Assembly (NCBI GenBank): GCA_946540705.1
Contig: CAMNJD010000536.1
Span: forward strand, 1-9,002
Origin: an uncultured Ruminococcus sp.
GTDB lineage: Bacteria; Bacillota; Clostridia; Oscillospirales; Ruminococcaceae
DNA length: 9,002 nt
Reading direction: 5' to 3'
In this document: piece after piece, positions 6,338 through 9,002 of the stretch
Numbering within the stretch: the first letter of the stretch is position 1
Layout: every line of letters starts with the position of its first letter
The notes under the pieces: model-generated
Databases searched by the model: none
What the model was told of the DNA's origin: nothing
The model's input: the letters and a program-made list of their open reading frames with translations, nothing else
Made by a program: the position numbers and the translations under genes

Positions 6338-7573
6338 ATGCAGATCAGTCAGGCACAGATCGAACTGGTCAACAGCCGCATTCAGGCGCTGCTGAAATCC
6401 AACAGCTTCTACGGCAAAAAGCTCGCACAGGCGGGCATCACCAAGATTCACACGCCGGAGGACTTCCTGCGGCTGCCGTTCTCCGAGAAAAGCGACCTGC
6501 GTGACGCCTATCCGCTCGGTCTGATGACCGCGCCGGAGGAGGAGATTGTCCGCATCCATTCGTCCTCCGGCACGACCGGTACGCCGGTCATCATTCCCTA
6601 TACGCAGAAGGATGTCGATGACTGGGCGGTGATGTTTGCGCGGTGCTATGAGGTCGCGGGCATCACGAACAAGGACCGCATCCAGATCACGCCGGGCTAC
6701 GGCCTCTGGACGGCCGGCATCGGCTTCCAGAACGGCTGCGAGAAGCTCGGCGCAATGGCGATCCCGATGGGGCCGGGCAATACCGAAAAGCAGCTTCAGA
6801 TGATGCAGGACATGGGCAGCACAGTCATCTGCTCGACCTCAAGCTATGCACTGCTGCTGACCGAGGAGATCGAAAAGCGCGGCATCAAGGACAAGATCAA
6901 GCTGAAAAAGGGCGTGATCGGCTCGGAGCGCTGGAGCGATAAAATGCGGCAGCGCATCGCAGACGGCCTCGGCATCGAGCTCTACGACATCTACGGCCTG
7001 ACCGAGATCTACGGCCCCGGTATCGGCATCAGCTGCGAGCACAATACCGGCATGCACATCTGGGATGATTACCTCTATCTGGAAATTATCGACCCGCAGA
7101 CCGGCGAGCCTGTTCCGGACGGCGAATTCGGCGAGATCGTCATTACCACGCTGGTCAAGGAGGGCGCACCGCTCATCCGCTACCGCACGCATGACCTCTC
7201 CCGCATCATTCCGGGCGAATGTCCCTGCGGCCGCTCCTACCCGCGCATCGACGTCATTCAGGGGCGCACCGATGATATGATGAAAATTAAGGGCGTCAAT
7301 GTGTTCCCGAAGCAGATTGAGGAGGTGCTTGCGAGGTTCGAGGAGATCTCCAGCGAATATCAGATCCGCATTTCGCACCTCGACGGCAAGGACACCATGC
7401 GCATTTATGTCGAGACAAACGGCTCTGTTGATTTTGCAGACCTGAGCCGCCGCATTGCCGAGCAGGTCAAGAGCCGGATCGGCTTTACCCCAATCGTCAA
7501 GGTCGTTGAGATCGGCGTGCTGCCGCGGAGCATGAAAAAGACCGCCCGCGTGATCGACGAGCGGTATGACTGA
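6338..7573 (+). CDS. paaK: Phenylacetate-CoA ligase family enzyme
   Basis: This 411-residue adenylate-forming enzyme converts an arylacetate, ATP and CoA to the arylacetyl-CoA, AMP and pyrophosphate. ATP-binding loop SSSGTTGTP is at 75-83, then GYGLWTAG at 120-127, YGLTE at 219-223, YRTHDLSR at 282-289, GRTDDMMKIKGVNVFP at 309-324, and a C-terminal LPRSMKKTARVID whose Lys400 or Lys401 is the likely adenylation lysine. CPCGRSYPRI at 295-304 is typical of the family. The N-terminus is shorter than in many PaaK proteins (about 430). The ATG has AAAGGA ten bases upstream. With IorAB, the enzyme joins arylpyruvate and arylacetate pools through arylacetyl-CoA. Substrate range (phenyl-, indole- or hydroxyphenyl-acetate) is not readable. 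Confidence 0.94.
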   Translation: MQISQAQIELVNSRIQALLKSNSFYGKKLAQAGITKIHTPEDFLRLPFSEKSDLRDAYPLGLMTAPEEEIVRIHSSSGTTGTPVIIPYTQKDVDDWAVMFARCYEVAGITNKDRIQITPGYGLWTAGIGFQNGCEKLGAMAIPMGPGNTEKQLQMMQDMGSTVICSTSSYALLLTEEIEKRGIKDKIKLKKGVIGSERWSDKMRQRIADGLGIELYDIYGLTEIYGPGIGISCEHNTGMHIWDDYLYLEIIDPQTGEPVPDGEFGEIVITTLVKEGAPLIRYRTHDLSRIIPGECPCGRSYPRIDVIQGRTDDMMKIKGVNVFPKQIEEVLARFEEISSEYQIRISHLDGKDTMRIYVETNGSVDFADLSRRIAEQVKSRIGFTPIVKVVEIGVLPRSMKKTARVIDERYD

Positions 7574-7596
7574 GAAAAACGGGAATCATGAATGAC

Positions 7597-7633
7597 AATG
7601 CCCCGGGGCGATCAAAATTCGCTTCGGGGCATT
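7597..7633 (+). terminator. Long hairpin between convergent paaK and the 92-residue gene
   Basis: Fifteen bases (7597-7611, beginning AATGCCCCG) pair with 7619-7633 around a 7-base loop. On the plus strand there are 13 Watson-Crick pairs and two G-U pairs, which become A-C mismatches on the minus strand, so the structure favours plus-strand RNA from paaK. It starts 24 bases after the paaK stop. Neither side has a proper U-tract (plus side reads TGGGTATGTTT), so it may be a weak terminator or a 3'-end stabilising structure. Confidence 0.65.
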
Positions 7634-7650
7634 TGGGTATGTTTATCCGG

Positions 7651-7929
7651 TCAGCCGGTGCTGTCCTTTTCATATTCACCCTGCAAAAACGCGAGCATCT
7701 GCTGAAAGCCCTCCTCCGAGACAGGGAATTCCCCGGCTGCGGTGATGATCCCGCGCTCCTTCGCGATCTCATAGCAGACATCCTCATGCCATGCCTCCGT
7801 CAGCAGCTTGCCGTCGCCGGGCTTGACGCGGTAGCGCAGGCTGCCGCGGCTGCCGGTGTGCGTATTCCCGACCTCGAAATAAAATACGGCCGGGATATCA
7901 AACGCATTGCGCGGCTTGTGTTCCTCCAT
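7651..7929 (-). CDS. Hypothetical protein downstream of tatD
   Basis: This 92-residue protein matches no family I recognise. It is soluble and mixed in character, without a signal peptide, membrane helix or obvious catalytic motif. The first half (about residues 10-45) looks like beta strands (AVFYFEVGN, SLRYRVKPGD) and the second half like helices (EDVCYEIAKE at 49-58, EEGFQQMLAFLQGEYEK at 72-88). GAGGTG at 7943-7938 lies eight bases before the ATG and overlaps the end of tatD; the two genes are only five bases apart, so co-transcription is nearly certain. A small adaptor or accessory to TatD is one guess from context alone, and an unrelated passenger is as likely. It faces paaK tail to tail. 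Confidence 0.75.
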   Translation of the reverse strand: MEEHKPRNAFDIPAVFYFEVGNTHTGSRGSLRYRVKPGDGKLLTEAWHEDVCYEIAKERGIITAAGEFPVSEEGFQQMLAFLQGEYEKDSTG

Positions 7930-7934
7930 TGCAG

Positions 7935-8711
7935 TTACACCTCACATCGAAACAGTTTCGCGGCATTCTCCGCCGTAATGCGGCAGATTTCCTCCGCAGA
8001 TACGCCCTTTTCCCGCGCCATGACAGCGGCGGTTTCCGTCAGCATCGTGCTGTCGCAGCGCTTGCCGCGGTAGGGCACCGGCGCCATGTACGGGCAGTCG
8101 GTTTCCAGCAGCAGACGGTCAGGCGGCACGCTCCGCAGAGCGGCCAGCGGCTTTTTCGCATTCCTGAACGTGATCACGCCGGTGAAGCCGATATACAGCC
8201 CGAGCCGGAGCACCTCCTGTGCCGACTCCGCCGACCCCGAAAAGCAGTGCATCACGCCCTGAAGCGGCGCAAATTCCCGCAGAATCTCCAGCATATCGCC
8301 CATCGCGTCACGGCAGTGCAGGATGACCGGCAGGTTCAGCTCTTTCGCAAGCGCGAGCTGTTCGCGGAGGATCCTTTTCTGTTGTGCCGGGTCACAGTCC
8401 TCATAGTGATAATCCAGACCGATCTCGCCGATCGCTTTCACGGACGGGTGCTTTGCGTATTCCCGCAGCCGGTCAAGATACCCCTCCGGTGCATCCGGCG
8501 TTTCCGGGTGTACGCCGACTGCTGTGATAAGCAGGGCAGGGAAGCGCTCGGCAAGCTGCATGCAGGCCCGTGCGGAGGGGAGATCCGTCGCGCAGATCAT
8601 GCATCTGCGGATGCCTTTTTCGGGAAATGAGGCCAGAAGTGTATCGCGGTCGGAATCGAAGGCTTCATCGGTGTAATGCGAGTGACTGTCAAATATGCAC
8701 AGATTATCCAA
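7935..8711 (-). CDS. tatD: TatD-family metal-dependent hydrolase (DNase)
   Basis: This protein of about 258 residues is a TIM-barrel amidohydrolase-superfamily member of the TatD group, described as Mg-dependent DNases acting in DNA repair or quality control. Metal ligands are visible (numbered from the TTG start): DSHSH with His10 and His12, GEIGLDY with Glu96, HCRD with His132, HCFSG with His155, and ETDCPYMAPVPYRGKRC with Asp205. I prefer the TTG at 8711-8709, because AAGGAG (8729-8724) lies 12 bases upstream and the protein then starts close to DSHSH as usual in the family. An in-frame GTG at 8741 would add ten residues but has no ribosome site. The next gene follows after five bases. Often called tatD or ycfH. 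Confidence 0.93.
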   Translation of the reverse strand: MDNLCIFDSHSHYTDEAFDSDRDTLLASFPEKGIRRCMICATDLPSARACMQLAERFPALLITAVGVHPETPDAPEGYLDRLREYAKHPSVKAIGEIGLDYHYEDCDPAQQKRILREQLALAKELNLPVILHCRDAMGDMLEILREFAPLQGVMHCFSGSAESAQEVLRLGLYIGFTGVITFRNAKKPLAALRSVPPDRLLLETDCPYMAPVPYRGKRCDSTMLTETAAVMAREKGVSAEEICRITAENAAKLFRCEV

Positions 8712-8763
8712 CGTTTCGTTTATCTCCTTCCATACGTTCACAGCTTATTCACGGAAAATTGAA

Positions 8764-8781
8764 GAATTGTGCAAGCAATTC
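8764..8781. promoter_or_regulatory. Inverted repeat at the -35 position of the orphan promoter
   Basis: GAATTG (8764-8769) and CAATTC (8776-8781) form a perfect dyad with a six-base spacer. It covers the place where a -35 hexamer would sit for the -10 at 8796-8801, and no -35 consensus is visible there. This arrangement suggests a regulator-dependent promoter. It also lies about 53 bases upstream of the tatD TTG, so it could serve tatD instead. Confidence 0.45.
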
Positions 8782-8792
8782 CGCAGGAGAGA

Positions 8793-8801
8793 TGCTATAA
8801 T
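8793..8801 (+). promoter_or_regulatory. Extended -10 promoter of the orphan transcript
   Basis: TGC followed by TATAAT (8796-8801) is a perfect extended -10. There is no recognisable -35 at 16-18 bases. Transcription would start near 8808. The region around it (CTATAATATAG) is nearly symmetric, so the opposite strand also carries a TATATT-like element. The nearest thing downstream is a terminator rather than a gene. Confidence 0.6.
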
Positions 8802-8807
8802 ATAGAT

Positions 8808-8878
8808 GTAAACATGATAAATAATACCTCTCTACTTCTTCCCATGAGCGCGGCTGCCGATCACAGCCGCGCTTTTTG
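8808..8878 (+). ncRNA. Candidate short RNA or attenuated leader of about 70 nt
   Basis: A predicted transcript runs from the extended -10 promoter to a strong intrinsic terminator and would be about 70 bases long, with a mostly unstructured U/C-rich 5' half (for example CCTCTCTACTTCTTCCC at 8827-8843). It matches no RNA family I know. An in-frame ATG at 8814 opens a short frame through the terminator but has no ribosome site. It may be a small regulatory RNA or the leader of a gene beyond the right edge. The end points are inferred. Confidence 0.4.
8847..8877 (+). terminator. Strong intrinsic terminator
   Basis: AGCGCGGCTG (8847-8856) pairs perfectly with CAGCCGCGCT (8864-8873) around a 7-base loop and is followed by TTTTT (8873-8877). 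There is no T-run on the other strand, so it works rightward. No protein gene ends upstream on the plus strand; the tatD block runs the other way. Confidence 0.85.
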
Positions 8879-8895
8879 GTTTGATCGGAGGATGC

Positions 8896-9000
8896 ACAGA
8901 CCCGCCGGACGCGGGGCTCAGTCTGTCGAAAAAGGTATCGCTGCGCGATGATTGATATTGGGCTCCGCCCAAACCCGCCAAAGGGACATTGTCCCTTTGG
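8896..9000. repeat. Cluster of three hairpins, probable dispersed intergenic repeat
   Basis: No gene is visible here. Three inverted repeats follow one another: ACAGAC/GTCTGT (8896-8901 and 8921-8926) enclosing CCCGC/GCGGG; TTGGGC-TCC-GCCCAA (8958-8972); and CCAAAGGGACA/TGTCCCTTTGG (8978-8988 and 8990-9000), an 11-base arm around a single base. Similar GGGCTCCGCCC plus GGGACATTGTCCC strings recall intergenic repeats of Ruminococcaceae genomes, but that is from memory and unverified. The element may continue past the window edge. Confidence 0.6.
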
Positions 9001-9002
9001 AA

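Noticed and set aside
7929..8630. 233-codon plus-strand frame opposite tatD
   Set aside because: It is antisense to all tatD metal-ligand motifs, with Arg/His-rich shadow composition.
8769..8951. 60-codon plus-strand frame at the right end
   Set aside because: It starts upstream of the promoter, passes through the terminator hairpin, has no ribosome site and no recognisable domain.
8896..9002. CRISPR-like repeats at the right edge
   Set aside because: The hairpins differ in sequence and spacing; no direct repeat with regular spacers is present and no cas gene is in the window.

Overview
The window looks like a chromosomal segment of a GC-rich anaerobic Firmicute, most likely a gut or rumen Clostridium-class organism of the Ruminococcaceae/Oscillospiraceae type. 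The basis is the ylxM-ffh...rpsP-khpA gene order, strong Shine-Dalgarno sites (GGAGG, AGGAGG), sigma-A type promoters close to consensus, and an oxygen-sensitive ferredoxin-dependent indolepyruvate oxidoreductase. The species cannot be named from this sequence alone.

Left block (about 100-3093, minus strand): an SRP/ribosome operon read right to left. A perfect-consensus promoter (TTGACA, 17 bp, TATAAT with extended -10 TG) drives ylxM, ffh, an Imm17-like 66-residue two-helix membrane protein, a 75-residue two-helix membrane protein, rpsP (S16) and khpA, and the block closes with a clear intrinsic terminator at 92-120. The two small membrane genes between ffh and rpsP are the unusual part. 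The rimM-trmD-rplS genes that often follow rpsP/khpA in Firmicutes are not between khpA and the terminator.

Middle block (3225-7573, plus strand): a divergent operon with its own strong promoter. It holds iorA, iorB, a TadA/CMP-dCMP-type deaminase and a phenylacetate-CoA ligase family gene. The first three overlap at their ends and the fourth follows after 6 bases, so all four should be co-transcribed and largely translationally coupled. IorAB and PaaK connect aryl-pyruvates, aryl-acetyl-CoAs and aryl-acetates, either for aromatic amino acid breakdown or, as known in rumen anaerobes, for making amino acids from arylacetates. Two dyads sharing the core GGCACTGCC flank the iorA promoter and may be an operator pair.

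Right block (7651-9002): tatD and an unrecognised 92-residue gene run on the minus strand, converging on paaK. Beyond tatD is a 290-base stretch without a convincing protein gene. It carries an extended -10 promoter with a dyad at its -35 position, a strong intrinsic terminator about 70 bases downstream (a candidate small RNA or attenuated leader), and three further hairpins that resemble a dispersed intergenic repeat. I see no CRISPR array, transposase, phage gene, tRNA or rRNA. Most of the window is core housekeeping and metabolism, so the novelty lies in the accessory genes inside the two operons and in the intergenic signals.
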